From positions 1 to 44,780 of the forward strand of contig CAJMSQ010000018.1 in assembly GCA_905216095.1 (NCBI GenBank): a stretch of DNA of 44,780 nt. Direction: 5' to 3'. Shown here one piece after another: positions 28,992 through 37,210 of this stretch. Made by a program: the position numbers and the translations under genes. Every line of letters begins with the position of its first letter. Positions within the stretch are counted from its first letter, which is position 1. Under the pieces are notes generated by a model. It saw nothing but the letters and a program-made list of their open reading frames with translations, made no database searches and was not told the DNA's origin. The DNA comes from an uncultured bacterium (GTDB taxonomy: Bacteria; Bacteroidota; Bacteroidia; Bacteroidales; Bacteroidaceae).

Positions 28992-31823
28992 ATGAAAAAG
29001 CATTTGGTGGCAATGCTGTTGGCTCTGCTGGCAGCAACGGGAGCATTATTTGCTGATACTCCCATCGGATGGACTGAGGATAACCCGGTCTACTTTACCC
29101 TGAAAAGCAATCGCGACAGCAAGTACACCACAGAAAAGGGCGGCGCGCTGGTAGGCGTGAGCGATGTGACGGAGCGAGGCAAATGGTATCTCGTGGACCG
29201 TGGCGACGGTTCCTACGACATCCGCAACGGTATTTCCGACAAATATGTGGATCCTACTGCTGCCAACGATACGCAACTGACTGTTACCGAAACACGCCCC
29301 TCGACCGGCTGGCATTTCAAGGTGAGCACGGTGGCAGGCTATTACATTATCGTCAATGGTACGTGTCAGTTCAACCAGACCCAATCTGCGCTGAACTTCA
29401 AGGTGTATAACTGGGGAGACGGAACTACGACCAATGACGGCGGCTGTCAGTTCCGGCTGACACAAACCGATGCACCCGACAAAAGTGCCGTAGTCAATCC
29501 CACCGTTCCCGCCCCAGTGCTGACCATCATGGACCGCAAGTTTGACGGCACGGCGGCCTATCGCGCAGATCTTGACTATCCCGAACAGGCGCAGAAAATA
29601 TTTGCCGCCAAGGCCACCACTACGGCCGTTGAATACACGATGGATGCCACAGGCAAGGATTTCCAGGTGCTGGTAGGCTCCAGCAATGTAGATACGCCCA
29701 ACTACTTCTGCTATGCCGTACGGCCCGGCGGTCCGGCCTTCCGCGGTGTGTGGCAGAACGGTGAGGACAACTGGTACACCATGACCGGCGGCGGAACCGG
29801 AACACACAAGGTCGTGTTCGTATCGGATCCCGATAACGGTATGTGGGCATTTGTCGATGGCGTGAGAATAGCTACTTACAACCTCAGCAAACTTGGCGCT
29901 TACGGTGTGATAGGTTACGGAAACATCGACCCCGCGCCGAACGCATTGACCATTGGCGGTGTGGTGTGTCCCAAGTCCGTCAATGCAGGTACGCTGAACC
30001 ATATGAGCGGTACGGTGAAATCGGTGCGCTATTACGATGTGGCACTGACCGACGAACAGATTGAGGCACTCGAATGGTCGGGCTTCTCGGCCACAGAATC
30101 CGAGAACGTGGAACCCGATCCGATAGTGCCTACCGGTGCTTATGGTGTGAATTATCCCGAAGGAACAATCCTGAATTCCGCCAAATACAACCGTTCCACG
30201 GAGTCGGTAGGCATCACCACCGGACGTGGACAGCAGACTAAAGATGTGTCCCAGGGGCTCGACCGCCTGCTCTACCATTCGCTGATGGATGGCACGCCGT
30301 TCATTGTGAAGCAGGGCGAAGAGGTGCGGGCTGTCTTCGGTCACGCATCGGGTGCCATGAACGGCTATGTATACATAGACCTGGATAACGACGGACAATT
30401 CGATGCCGCCACAGAACTGATGGCCCAATCGGCAGGCACGGAAGTCAATCCCGGCGCGTTTGTCATTCCGGCCAATCTTGAGCCGGGCGTGTACCGCATC
30501 CGGTTCAAGGTGGATTCGGGCAGCGACGATCCTGCCGGCGCTACTGAAAAGGGAAACAGTATCGTATATAACAACGGTGCCATTGTCGATGCTCCGCTGA
30601 TGGTGATGAATGCAGACTTTACCGTAAACCTTACCTATACCGGAGGCTCGCTCACTGACGTCAGCGGTGCAGACCTCGCCGGCACGAAGCCTGCGGCCAA
30701 GGCTGTACTCTTCAAAGCCATACCCGAAGACGGCCATCACCTTGCCTCGGTCGAAGTGACCTACGGATTCCCGAACCGCGAAAGCAAATGGGGCAACCGG
30801 CAGACATTCGCCGGCGAAATCAGCGGCGATCTCTTCCAGAACAGTGCCACTGTTCCGGCAGCCTACATGATTGGCAACGAGGTACATCTCAATGCGACAT
30901 TTGCTGACGGCGATTATGCCGACCCGCGTGAACATGATGGCTACTGCCTCGTATGGCACGATGAATTTAACGATCCCGACGGGACACCGGCCGATATGGA
31001 GAACAAATGGAAGACCCCGTGGGTGAATCCCGGCGCGGCATGGGCACGCTACATCACGGAGGACAACAGCCTGCGCACCGTCGAGGGCGGCAGTCTGGTA
31101 CTCACGGCCCGCGAACAGGGGGGCAAGTGGACAACCGGCGCCGTATGGAGCGAAGACCACTTCTATTTTACTTACGGATATGTCGAGGCCCGCATAAAAT
31201 GTAATTGGCAACTCGGCACTTTCCCGGCCTTCTGGATGATGCCTCACGGATTTGTCGATGCCGACTGGCCCGAATGTGGAGAAATCGACATCTGGGAAGC
31301 TGCCAAGAATCCCGCAACCTCTCACCACACGGCCCATGGCGTGTGGAGCAACTACAACGGCTATGGCGGCTGGGGCAACCCGCAGCCCATCGACTATGCC
31401 GAGACACACATCTTTGCACTCGAATGGACGCCCAACTCCCTGGAATGGTTTGTCGATGGCAAGAGCGCCCATTTCATTGACAAGGGTAACAGCAAACTTA
31501 TCGACAAAGCCACCAACCAGCCTACATGGCCGTTTGACAAAGACTTCTTTGTAATTCTTAACCAGAGTGTCGGCAACGGCGGTTTTGCAGCCAATCCCTC
31601 AAGCGGTACCGTCTACACCACCGAGGTAGACTATGTCCGCGTATACCAAAAGCCCGGAATGACGAACATGGGCGGAAAAGTAGTAGGCGTCCAGGACGGA
31701 ATTGACAAAGTAGAGATGTCGGACAATGCCGACCATTCCGTCTACGACCTCCAGGGCCGCCGTGTAGTGCGTCCGACCCGCGGCCTCTATATTGTCAATG
31801 GCCGAAAGATGTTGGTAAGATAA
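28992..31823 (+). CDS. Secreted multidomain glycoside hydrolase family 16 protein
   Basis: A 943-aa protein. Signal peptide: MKKHLVAMLLALLAATGALFA. Residues about 25-155 are a ricin-like beta-rich domain (YFTLKSNRDSKYTT, WYLVDRGDGSYDIRNG). Residues about 185-375 form a concanavalin-like, sialidase-N/LamG-type domain. Residues about 390-640 hold further beta-sandwich modules. Residues about 650-895 are the GH16 catalytic domain with ECGEIDIWEAAK: nucleophile Glu764, Asp766 and acid/base Glu769. The C-terminal 40 residues (VYDLQGRRVVRPTRGLYIVN) form a sorting-like tail. GH16 enzymes cleave beta-1,3/1,4-glucans, galactans or related polymers; the substrate cannot be fixed here. It stands alone, with no SusCD pair or regulator next to it, flanked by duplicated terminator repeats. 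Confidence 0.9.
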   Translation: MKKHLVAMLLALLAATGALFADTPIGWTEDNPVYFTLKSNRDSKYTTEKGGALVGVSDVTERGKWYLVDRGDGSYDIRNGISDKYVDPTAANDTQLTVTETRPSTGWHFKVSTVAGYYIIVNGTCQFNQTQSALNFKVYNWGDGTTTNDGGCQFRLTQTDAPDKSAVVNPTVPAPVLTIMDRKFDGTAAYRADLDYPEQAQKIFAAKATTTAVEYTMDATGKDFQVLVGSSNVDTPNYFCYAVRPGGPAFRGVWQNGEDNWYTMTGGGTGTHKVVFVSDPDNGMWAFVDGVRIATYNLSKLGAYGVIGYGNIDPAPNALTIGGVVCPKSVNAGTLNHMSGTVKSVRYYDVALTDEQIEALEWSGFSATESENVEPDPIVPTGAYGVNYPEGTILNSAKYNRSTESVGITTGRGQQTKDVSQGLDRLLYHSLMDGTPFIVKQGEEVRAVFGHASGAMNGYVYIDLDNDGQFDAATELMAQSAGTEVNPGAFVIPANLEPGVYRIRFKVDSGSDDPAGATEKGNSIVYNNGAIVDAPLMVMNADFTVNLTYTGGSLTDVSGADLAGTKPAAKAVLFKAIPEDGHHLASVEVTYGFPNRESKWGNRQTFAGEISGDLFQNSATVPAAYMIGNEVHLNATFADGDYADPREHDGYCLVWHDEFNDPDGTPADMENKWKTPWVNPGAAWARYITEDNSLRTVEGGSLVLTAREQGGKWTTGAVWSEDHFYFTYGYVEARIKCNWQLGTFPAFWMMPHGFVDADWPECGEIDIWEAAKNPATSHHTAHGVWSNYNGYGGWGNPQPIDYAETHIFALEWTPNSLEWFVDGKSAHFIDKGNSKLIDKATNQPTWPFDKDFFVILNQSVGNGGFAANPSSGTVYTTEVDYVRVYQKPGMTNMGGKVVGVQDGIDKVEMSDNADHSVYDLQGRRVVRPTRGLYIVNGRKMLVR

Positions 31824-31845
31824 AATAAATACAGCGATTATTAAG

Positions 31846-31886
31846 AAAAGGAAGAGCCGGCGGCAACGTCCGGTTCTTCCTTTTCT
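31846..31886 (+). terminator. Terminator of the GH16 gene
   Basis: AAAAGGAAGAGCCGG (31846-31860) pairs with CCGGTTCTTCCTTTT (31870-31884) with one G-U pair, a 15-bp stem followed by CTTGG. It lies 22 nt after the stop codon. Confidence 0.75.
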
Positions 31887-31938
31887 TGGTCCGCCCGACA
31901 TGGGCTTAATCCAAAACGGCCATTAGACTTTTGAGGCT

Positions 31939-31985
31939 AAGTATTCCGGCAGGCTTTGTTATGAAACAAGATCCGCCTCTTTTGT
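31939..31985 (+). repeat. Right copy of the duplicated terminator repeat
   Basis: Matches 28767-28814. The first 22 bases are identical; after that several bases differ, so the outer GGCAGGC stem no longer pairs well. A T-run is kept. The rest of 31886-32416 has no convincing gene; an open minus-strand frame at 31906-32301 lacks any recognisable content. Confidence 0.65.
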
Positions 31986-32416
31986 ACCGCATTTCGACGC
32001 AAACGAACCACCAAACACAATCCGACACGCTCCGGAAATAAAAATAAAGAAAGTCTTGTTTCTTTTTAAGCTTATTAATATATTTGCAAGCGATTCTCAT
32101 CGCTTTCCGCTCTGCGGACCTGTCACGGAAACGTCCGGACGGCCTACATGAAGAAAGCACCTGCGCCGAAGCTGGTGGCAAGACATTGCCCGCCGGCGGA
32201 TGTGGAGGGAAGAGGATTGCTATATATGGAAAAGCGTTTACATGCGCTTTGTTCTTGACACTCTGAAATTCTCGCAAAATTTCTTGAAATAGTCGGAACA
32301 TAGCAACGGTAGATGCTCATGGGATGTTTTTATAAAGCATCCCTATCTTCGCATTCGTTTCCTTATATAATAAGGTATAGGGTGTGTCGTATAGGGAGAA
32401 TTATATAAATTCATCG

Positions 32417-32512
32417 GCGTGGGTTCTGCGTTGCTCGTTCAACTATTTCGGGCAATGCGAGAAGCCTCAGAGTGTGGGACGAGTGACAGGTACAGATCTC
32501 CCACGCTTTTTG
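32417..32512 (+). promoter_or_regulatory. Possible attenuator or structured leader RNA before the RiPP precursor
   Basis: GCGTGGG (32417-32423) pairs with CCCACGC (32500-32506), followed by TTTTTG, as in an intrinsic terminator. Inside, GCGTTGC/GCAATGC form another 7-bp stem. GTGGGA (32474-32479) can compete for the same right arm (TCCCAC at 32499-32504), giving two exclusive hairpins. A TATCTTCG box at 32344-32351 could start this transcript. The pattern suggests attenuation, but no known riboswitch class was recognised. Confidence 0.4.
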
Positions 32513-32584
32513 TATATATACCATATCCAGATTTATATTTAATTGCCAATGTTGGGAGGTCGATAGGCATTTACTTCTATTCCT

Positions 32585-32758
32585 ATGAAAGAAAAGAAAA
32601 ATAAAGAAGAGCTCCAATCCCGCCGCGAGTTTTTCAAAAAAGCAGCCAAGGGGACATTACCCATTCTCGGTGCCATCGTCTTGGCCGACACACCTGCCAT
32701 TGTAAGGGCAGCAGAAAAAGTTCCCATGGGATGCAACTACATTTACTTAACTGCATAG
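32585..32758 (+). CDS. Truncated CXXX-repeat RiPP precursor (leader without core)
   Basis: A 57-aa peptide. Residues 9-22 (ELQSRREFFKKAAK) and the following LPILGAIVLA hydrophobic stretch carry a Tat-like twin-arginine signature. The line of sequence up to KVPMGCNY closely resembles leaders of the Bacteroidales Cys-Xaa-Xaa-Xaa repeat peptides that are modified by a radical SAM maturase. In intact members a long array of Cys every fourth residue follows. Here only one Cys (Cys50) remains and the peptide ends IYLTA. No Cys array appears in any frame of the next 60 bases, so the core has been deleted rather than frameshifted. No maturase gene is present nearby. Family assignment is from memory of the leader pattern. 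Confidence 0.7.
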   Translation: MKEKKNKEELQSRREFFKKAAKGTLPILGAIVLADTPAIVRAAEKVPMGCNYIYLTA

Positions 32759-32820
32759 ACAAATGGGTAATAAACACCTGCCTAACTGAAACATAATACT
32801 AACTAAACCAATTATTTCTC

Positions 32821-33390
32821 ATGAAAACAAATTTAATTTTGAAGACTTCGGTCGTTTTACTCTTAACCATTATTATTTCGGGTTGTTCAAAGTATAGCGA
32901 CAAGGATTTGTATGGAACTTGGACCCGATCGGAAACTGAGGAAGTGGAAGAAGACGATGGGTCGGTGCATCAATTGGAAACGATCAACAGTTTGAAAATT
33001 GAGGGCGATAGACTTATCAATTCCTGTGAGGTATTTATTGACGGTAATCAGGCCATTAAGCTGAGTGTGGAAGGCCGGTGGACTTATGATGAGGCTGATC
33101 TCATTCGGTCCGAGGCTGTGGGAGTGATAACAATTAAATATGACCCCGATACCTTCCACCATGAATTTGATGAAGACATGTATGACGAAGATGATATGAA
33201 TGATATGAATGATATGATTAAGGACTGGGAAACTTACATCAGCGATTGGAACAAAAACACTGAAAGGGTGGAATTGTTTAAGAATAAGCACGTCAAAAAA
33301 TACTACGGTATATATCTGTTCAGTGTTGACGACAACGAATTGAAAGTCGAGGAGGATGGTGAGGCCTTGACCTATACAAAAAAATCATGA
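32821..33390 (+). CDS. Acidic lipoprotein of unknown function
   Basis: A 189-aa protein with a type II signal peptide (MKTNLILKTSVVLLLTIIISGC; lipobox Cys22). The mature part reads DLYGTWTRSETEEVEEDDGS and later FSVDDNELKVEEDGEALTYTK, typical of small lipocalin-like Bacteroidales lipoproteins in which a GTW motif opens a beta-barrel. A run of DMNDMNDM (9-bp repeats near 33191-33217) lies in an acidic linker. It begins 62 nt after the truncated precursor peptide and 43 nt before the next gene. Outer-membrane anchoring is inferred; function unknown. Confidence 0.7.
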   Translation: MKTNLILKTSVVLLLTIIISGCSKYSDKDLYGTWTRSETEEVEEDDGSVHQLETINSLKIEGDRLINSCEVFIDGNQAIKLSVEGRWTYDEADLIRSEAVGVITIKYDPDTFHHEFDEDMYDEDDMNDMNDMIKDWETYISDWNKNTERVELFKNKHVKKYYGIYLFSVDDNELKVEEDGEALTYTKKS

Positions 33391-33433
33391 ACAACTTATT
33401 GATTTATTATTAACCGATGAACCGATATATATT

Positions 33434-33724
33434 ATGGGTAAAAAACAATTGACCGAAAATCTGTCCGATGATGTCTCTGCCGAAGACTCGCATGATGAGT
33501 ATGTTGAAAATGAAACGGAGGAGGAGACTGAAGAAGATGATGACGATGAGAGAGGTTATAGCCTTCGGCGCTTGCCCATATGGGTTAAGATTATATTGAC
33601 TGTTATTGTCGTTGCGGCCTGTTTCTTGTTCATACATGAATTCCACGATGAAAGAGCGATAGCTAAACGTTTTGTATTTATATTCGGTGGTGGAGCCATG
33701 TACCTGTTGTGGGGACTTAGGTAG
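33434..33724 (+). CDS. Small acidic protein with two membrane helices
   Basis: A 96-aa protein. The N-terminal 45 residues are very acidic (ETEEETEEDDDDER). Then comes LPIWVKIILTVIVVAACFLF, a membrane helix, and a second hydrophobic stretch (FVFIFGGGAMYLLWGL) at the C-terminus. No known family recognised. It probably forms a unit with the lipoprotein upstream; both are AT-rich. A strong terminator follows 41 nt later. Confidence 0.6.
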   Translation: MGKKQLTENLSDDVSAEDSHDEYVENETEEETEEDDDDERGYSLRRLPIWVKIILTVIVVAACFLFIHEFHDERAIAKRFVFIFGGGAMYLLWGLR

Positions 33725-33765
33725 CTGTGATTGGAATATGTATTGGATTTCATTCCTTGGAGGTA

Positions 33766-33808
33766 GAGAGTGCGGCATCCGCGATGATTGTACGCACTCT
33801 CGCCATTT
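33766..33808 (+). terminator. Terminator after the small membrane protein gene
   Basis: GAGAGTGCG (33766-33774) pairs exactly with CGCACTCTC (33793-33801), followed by GCCATTTTT. This ends the lipoprotein/membrane-protein unit. Confidence 0.8.
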
Positions 33809-33810
33809 TT

Positions 33811-34164
33811 CTCGTTTAGTGGATTACGGACGACGTTGCTGTTTTCGATAAACACGTGCCCGCGGGGAATCATCGTGTAATTGGTCTCGATATAGTAGAT
33901 AGAATCCGTCTCGTTCTTGGTTATGGCTCCAATAGCGACCTGTCATTATTTATTGCCGTTTTCCTATATTATCAGGACACATCCAACATATCGTAATTAG
34001 TGAATTCATAGAATTTTCGTCTGCCAATACAGGCTTTAAACGATTACTTCCTGTATTTGATCACTCGTGCGAGGACGCCGCCAACGACATCATAATCCGT
34101 CACATCTTTTGTTACGACATCCTGCACCGACTACAGCGCCGTTACCGATTTTTCCGCCCCGCCG
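33811..34164. other. Intergenic stretch with possible coding remnant
   Basis: No intact gene. On the minus strand, from about 33939 downward, a frame reads IGAITKNETDSIYYIETNYT and on to MIPRGHVFIENSNVV. It looks protein-like but is preceded by a TGA and has no proper end, so it may be a gene remnant. The rest is AT-rich and shows nothing I can name; nrdG ends at 34165. Confidence 0.3.
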
Positions 34165-34644
34165 TCACCGCCAGAAGCGTGCGGTGATGTCTTCAAGCCG
34201 GCCGTCGGGCTGCACGTGGAAAAGCCGCTGGTTGGTGGTGCGTGAGCCGAGCGGTCCGCGGTCCGCCATGTAAGGGCCGAGCTTCACGTAGTCGAACGCG
34301 GAGGGACGGAAACCGACGGGCAGTTCGGCACGGCCGGAATACCAGCCCGTTCTCAGCGAAACGGACAAGGCGGCAGCGGCATATTCCCTGACGGCCTCAC
34401 AGAGCCGCATGACAGATTCCGGGTCATTGTCGCCGCCCATGAAACCGATGCAGGTCACCTCGCCGGCATAGTCGTCGAGCAGACCGAAAAGGCGCGCTTC
34501 GGTCAGTTCCTCGCCGACGTCGCCCTGCAGGTAGGCGCTGTGACAGCCGGGGCAGCCGTTGGGACAGCGCGACAGATTGATGGCCAGCGTCACCTCGTCG
34601 GGAAACTCCTGGAAAACGATGTCGTGGTTCACGTATTTGAGCAT
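34165..34644 (-). CDS. nrdG: Anaerobic ribonucleotide reductase-activating protein
   Basis: A 159-aa radical SAM protein with the Fe-S cysteines Cys27, Cys31 and Cys34 (CPNGCPGC), followed by the glycine-rich SAM segment IGFMGGDNDPE. It generates the glycyl radical on NrdD with SAM and an electron donor. The frame is open further upstream, but the ATG at 34644 gives the standard short N-terminus MLKYVNHDIVFQEFPDEVTL. It lies 86 nt downstream of nrdD with a strong terminator-like hairpin between, so its expression probably depends on partial read-through or its own promoter. Confidence 0.93.
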   Translation of the reverse strand: MLKYVNHDIVFQEFPDEVTLAINLSRCPNGCPGCHSAYLQGDVGEELTEARLFGLLDDYAGEVTCIGFMGGDNDPESVMRLCEAVREYAAAALSVSLRTGWYSGRAELPVGFRPSAFDYVKLGPYMADRGPLGSRTTNQRLFHVQPDGRLEDITARFWR

Positions 34645-34677
34645 GGAATTTTTTCTTTTCGTACAGGACAAAAACAA

Positions 34678-34717
34678 TGTCGGGAGGGCGGACGTCGGGA
34701 TGTCCGCCCTCCCGACA
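34678..34717 (-). terminator. Strong hairpin with T-run between nrdD and nrdG
   Basis: TGTCGGGAGGGCGGAC (34678-34693) and its exact reverse complement (34702-34717) form a 16-bp GC-rich stem with an 8-nt loop. On the minus strand it is followed by ATTGTTTTTG. This is a convincing intrinsic terminator inside a two-gene unit. Confidence 0.8.
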
Positions 34718-34730
34718 CATTGAAAATGAT

Positions 34731-36827
34731 TTATCCGGCCAGCTTGCCGTAGTGGCGGCGCGATGCCTCCTTCTGCCGGTCGAGCGAGAAGTTGGAAATG
34801 CGTTTCAGATAACCGATGATGCGCGTCAGGTAGTCCACGTTCTTGGAACCGCAATGGGGACATTCCTTGAGGTAACGCTTGTCGATGTGACCGCACTCCT
34901 TGCAGAGCGTGTTCGGAATGTTGTACGTGAAGTAATTGCATCCCTCGCGTGCGGCGACGCGCAGCAACTGGCGGTATTGCGCCTGCGACAGATGCTCGTC
35001 CAGGTTCATGTGGAGAGCCGAACCGCCGGTCAGGTGCTCGATATACTTGCGGCCGTGCAGGCGGAACTTCTCGATGACGTCGGTGCCCGAGTCTTCCACC
35101 ACATAGAAGTAGCTGTTGTAACAGTCGCGCGGCACGTAATAGCCGTCCTCGCGGTCCCAGCGCGCATGTTTCACGCCCACGTTCTCGGCGGGAATCATCT
35201 CGCAGTTGAAGAGCACGTCCTTCGAGCGGTAACGCTTGTTGTAGCTTTCGATGAGACCCAGGATGTCGGCCACAAACGTAGCATATTCCTCATTGTCGCT
35301 GATGGTCATGCCAAGGCTCTCGGCGGCTTCGACCATACCGTTCACGCCTATGGTGAGGTACTGGCGGCGTATGTTGATGTAGCCCGCGTCGAAGAGCGGC
35401 AGCATGCCCTTGTCGAGCATGTTCTGCAGGTTGGCGTTGTAGGCCAGCTGCACTTTGTGCACGAGGTCCACGATGCTGTCCAGGTATTCCACGTAGTGGC
35501 GTCCTTCGCGCGTGGCCTGCTGCACACAGCGGTTCAGGTTGATGGTCAGCACCGACTTCGAACCGGTCGATACGCCGCCGGCACCGAGCGTATAGCTGAA
35601 ACCGTTGTCCTGTATCTCGTTGCGCAGTCGGCAGCACGAAGCCAGCGAGTCGGCGTTGTCGCTCATATACGTGAAGAAGGAATGGCCCTTGGCATACATT
35701 TCGGCCGTTAGGTCGGCATATTCCGTATCGATGACGTCGCCGTCTTTGGTGAGCAGTGCCATGGTTTCCACGGGGAAGGTGAGCACCGTCTTGGTGCGCT
35801 CCTCGTTGAACCAGTTCATGAAGCGCCGCTGCAGCCAGCTCACCGCCGGCCACGAGGGCTGCGAACCGTCGGGGAAGTAGAAGTTGCCGAAAATGCTATC
35901 GAAATAATATTTGTCATAGTACGAGATGTTCCAGAACACCGACTGGAAATTGCGCGCACCTGTGGGCTGGTTGATGGAGTAGACAATCTGTTCGAAACAG
36001 TCGGTGATGACCTTGTCGATGGTGCGGCGGCGGGCCGAGAGGTCCACCACGCGGTCGGCGTTCTCGAAGTAGTCGGCACCGTATTCCTTTTCGAGGAAGT
36101 GGCTCATGTACATCAGGAACTCGGGTGTGGCGCAAGCGCCCGACAGCATGGACGAGACGATGAACACCATGTTCACGAATCCGCCGCAGAACGACTTCAG
36201 GTTGGTCGGTGCCGTCGAGTTGCCGCCGATACTCTTCGTGCCGCCCAGCAGCCACGGATACATCGTGATGCTGGCGCAATAGTTGGCCAGGCTCGTCTCG
36301 TCGTTCTTATAGATGTAATGGTTCTTCAGCAGATAGATGTAGCGGTCGGCCGTCTCCTTGCCGAACATTTCCTTGATTTTGTCGCAAAGCAACCGACGGT
36401 TCAGCCGGATGAAGCCCTGCTTGGGCAGCTCGCCGATGAGTGTCGCTATGTTCTTGTTCTCCACGTTGGCATTCGAGTCGTATTTCGACCCCGTGGCCGG
36501 ATTGGCCGAGTTGCAGTAGTCGATGAGAAAGCGCAGCTTGTCGGCCGTCTCGCGGTCCTCCTCGTGCTTCTTGCGGTAAATCATGAACGCCTTGGCCGCC
36601 TTGAAGTGGCGTTCGCTCATAAGGGCCACTTCCACCTGGTTCTGAATGTCCTCGACGCTCATGCCGTTGCAGAACATCAGATGGTCGATGACGCGCTGCA
36701 GTCCGTCAGCGTCGATGTGCGTGCCCGTCGAGGCGAACGCCTTCAGTATGGCGCCCTTGATTTTTTCCAAGGAGAATTTCTCCGTCGTACCGTCACGTTT
36801 GGTGATGAGGAATGAATCGAAACTCAT
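34731..36827 (-). CDS. nrdD: Anaerobic (class III) ribonucleoside-triphosphate reductase
   Basis: A 698-aa protein. An ATP-cone allosteric domain covers about residues 1-95 (SFLITKRDGTTEKFSLEKIK). The catalytic barrel follows, and a C-terminal zinc site has CKEC (Cys642, Cys645) and CPHC (Cys656, Cys659). The glycyl radical residue is Gly672 in RIIGYL. It reduces ribonucleoside triphosphates to dNTPs under strict anaerobiosis without needing cobalamin. The ATG at 36827 matches the family N-terminus. A cobalamin riboswitch lies upstream at 37197-37015 on the same strand, and nrdG follows after a hairpin. The leader from the riboswitch to the start codon is about 190 nt. Confidence 0.96.
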   Translation of the reverse strand: MSFDSFLITKRDGTTEKFSLEKIKGAILKAFASTGTHIDADGLQRVIDHLMFCNGMSVEDIQNQVEVALMSERHFKAAKAFMIYRKKHEEDRETADKLRFLIDYCNSANPATGSKYDSNANVENKNIATLIGELPKQGFIRLNRRLLCDKIKEMFGKETADRYIYLLKNHYIYKNDETSLANYCASITMYPWLLGGTKSIGGNSTAPTNLKSFCGGFVNMVFIVSSMLSGACATPEFLMYMSHFLEKEYGADYFENADRVVDLSARRRTIDKVITDCFEQIVYSINQPTGARNFQSVFWNISYYDKYYFDSIFGNFYFPDGSQPSWPAVSWLQRRFMNWFNEERTKTVLTFPVETMALLTKDGDVIDTEYADLTAEMYAKGHSFFTYMSDNADSLASCCRLRNEIQDNGFSYTLGAGGVSTGSKSVLTINLNRCVQQATREGRHYVEYLDSIVDLVHKVQLAYNANLQNMLDKGMLPLFDAGYINIRRQYLTIGVNGMVEAAESLGMTISDNEEYATFVADILGLIESYNKRYRSKDVLFNCEMIPAENVGVKHARWDREDGYYVPRDCYNSYFYVVEDSGTDVIEKFRLHGRKYIEHLTGGSALHMNLDEHLSQAQYRQLLRVAAREGCNYFTYNIPNTLCKECGHIDKRYLKECPHCGSKNVDYLTRIIGYLKRISNFSLDRQKEASRRHYGKLAG

Positions 36828-37014
36828 GATATGTCTTAATATATGATATATGAATATTCTTTATGTATATACGCTCTCTTTTCGGGAAAACCGTTTACTT
36901 TTTCGAACAACTTTTTTCTTTCATCCCGTACCGAAGTTATCCGTCCGGGAAAACTTCCGTATGACTTTCACCAAGCAGTCCGTTACCGGTCACGCTCCAT
37001 ATCCCGTAGAGCGG

Positions 37015-37197
37015 ATACCGTCCGAAGCAGCGGCAGGTCTTCTGGCTCATCCCGTTCGCAAACCCTTCCCGTGACTTACATATCACAGTGGTTCACAATG
37101 TTTTGCGAAACATCAAGGGGAAACACAGCAGCGGGTACTGTCGCCGGTTCTCACGGCGTTCCCTCTTAGCCGGCACACATTTGCCGGAACCGTCTTC
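37015..37197 (-). promoter_or_regulatory. Cobalamin (AdoCbl-type) riboswitch upstream of nrdD
   Basis: Read on the minus strand, the conserved core is clear: GGCTAAGAGGGAACGCCGTG followed by AGAACCGGCGACAGTACCCGC (together 37171-37130), and the 3' conserved box AGCCAGAAGACCTGCC (37047-37032). Between them lie the CCACTG and AAGTCAC segments expected of the aptamer. The RNA would be transcribed with nrdD. No classic T-run terminator follows, so control of translation or a Rho-type mechanism is likely. Coordinates of the ends are approximate. Confidence 0.9.
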
Positions 37198-37202
37198 GGA
37201 TG

Positions 37203-37210
37203 CAAAGATA
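37203..37210 (-). promoter_or_regulatory. -7 box of the riboswitch-nrdD transcript
   Basis: TATCTTTG on the minus strand fits TAnnTTTG. Transcription would start near 37196, directly at the aptamer's first helix. The -33 region is a poor match. Confidence 0.6.

Noticed and set aside
29046..31472. 808-codon open frame on the minus strand opposite the GH16 gene
   Set aside because: The plus-strand GH16 domains, signal peptide and catalytic motif are clear; the antisense product has no recognisable feature.
31906..32301. 131-codon minus-strand frame after the GH16 gene
   Set aside because: It runs through the duplicated terminator repeat and encodes no recognisable sequence.
32417..32512. tRNA-like 7-bp acceptor stem
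   Set aside because: No T-arm, anticodon arm or discriminator pattern fits; the T-run after the stem points to a terminator or attenuator.
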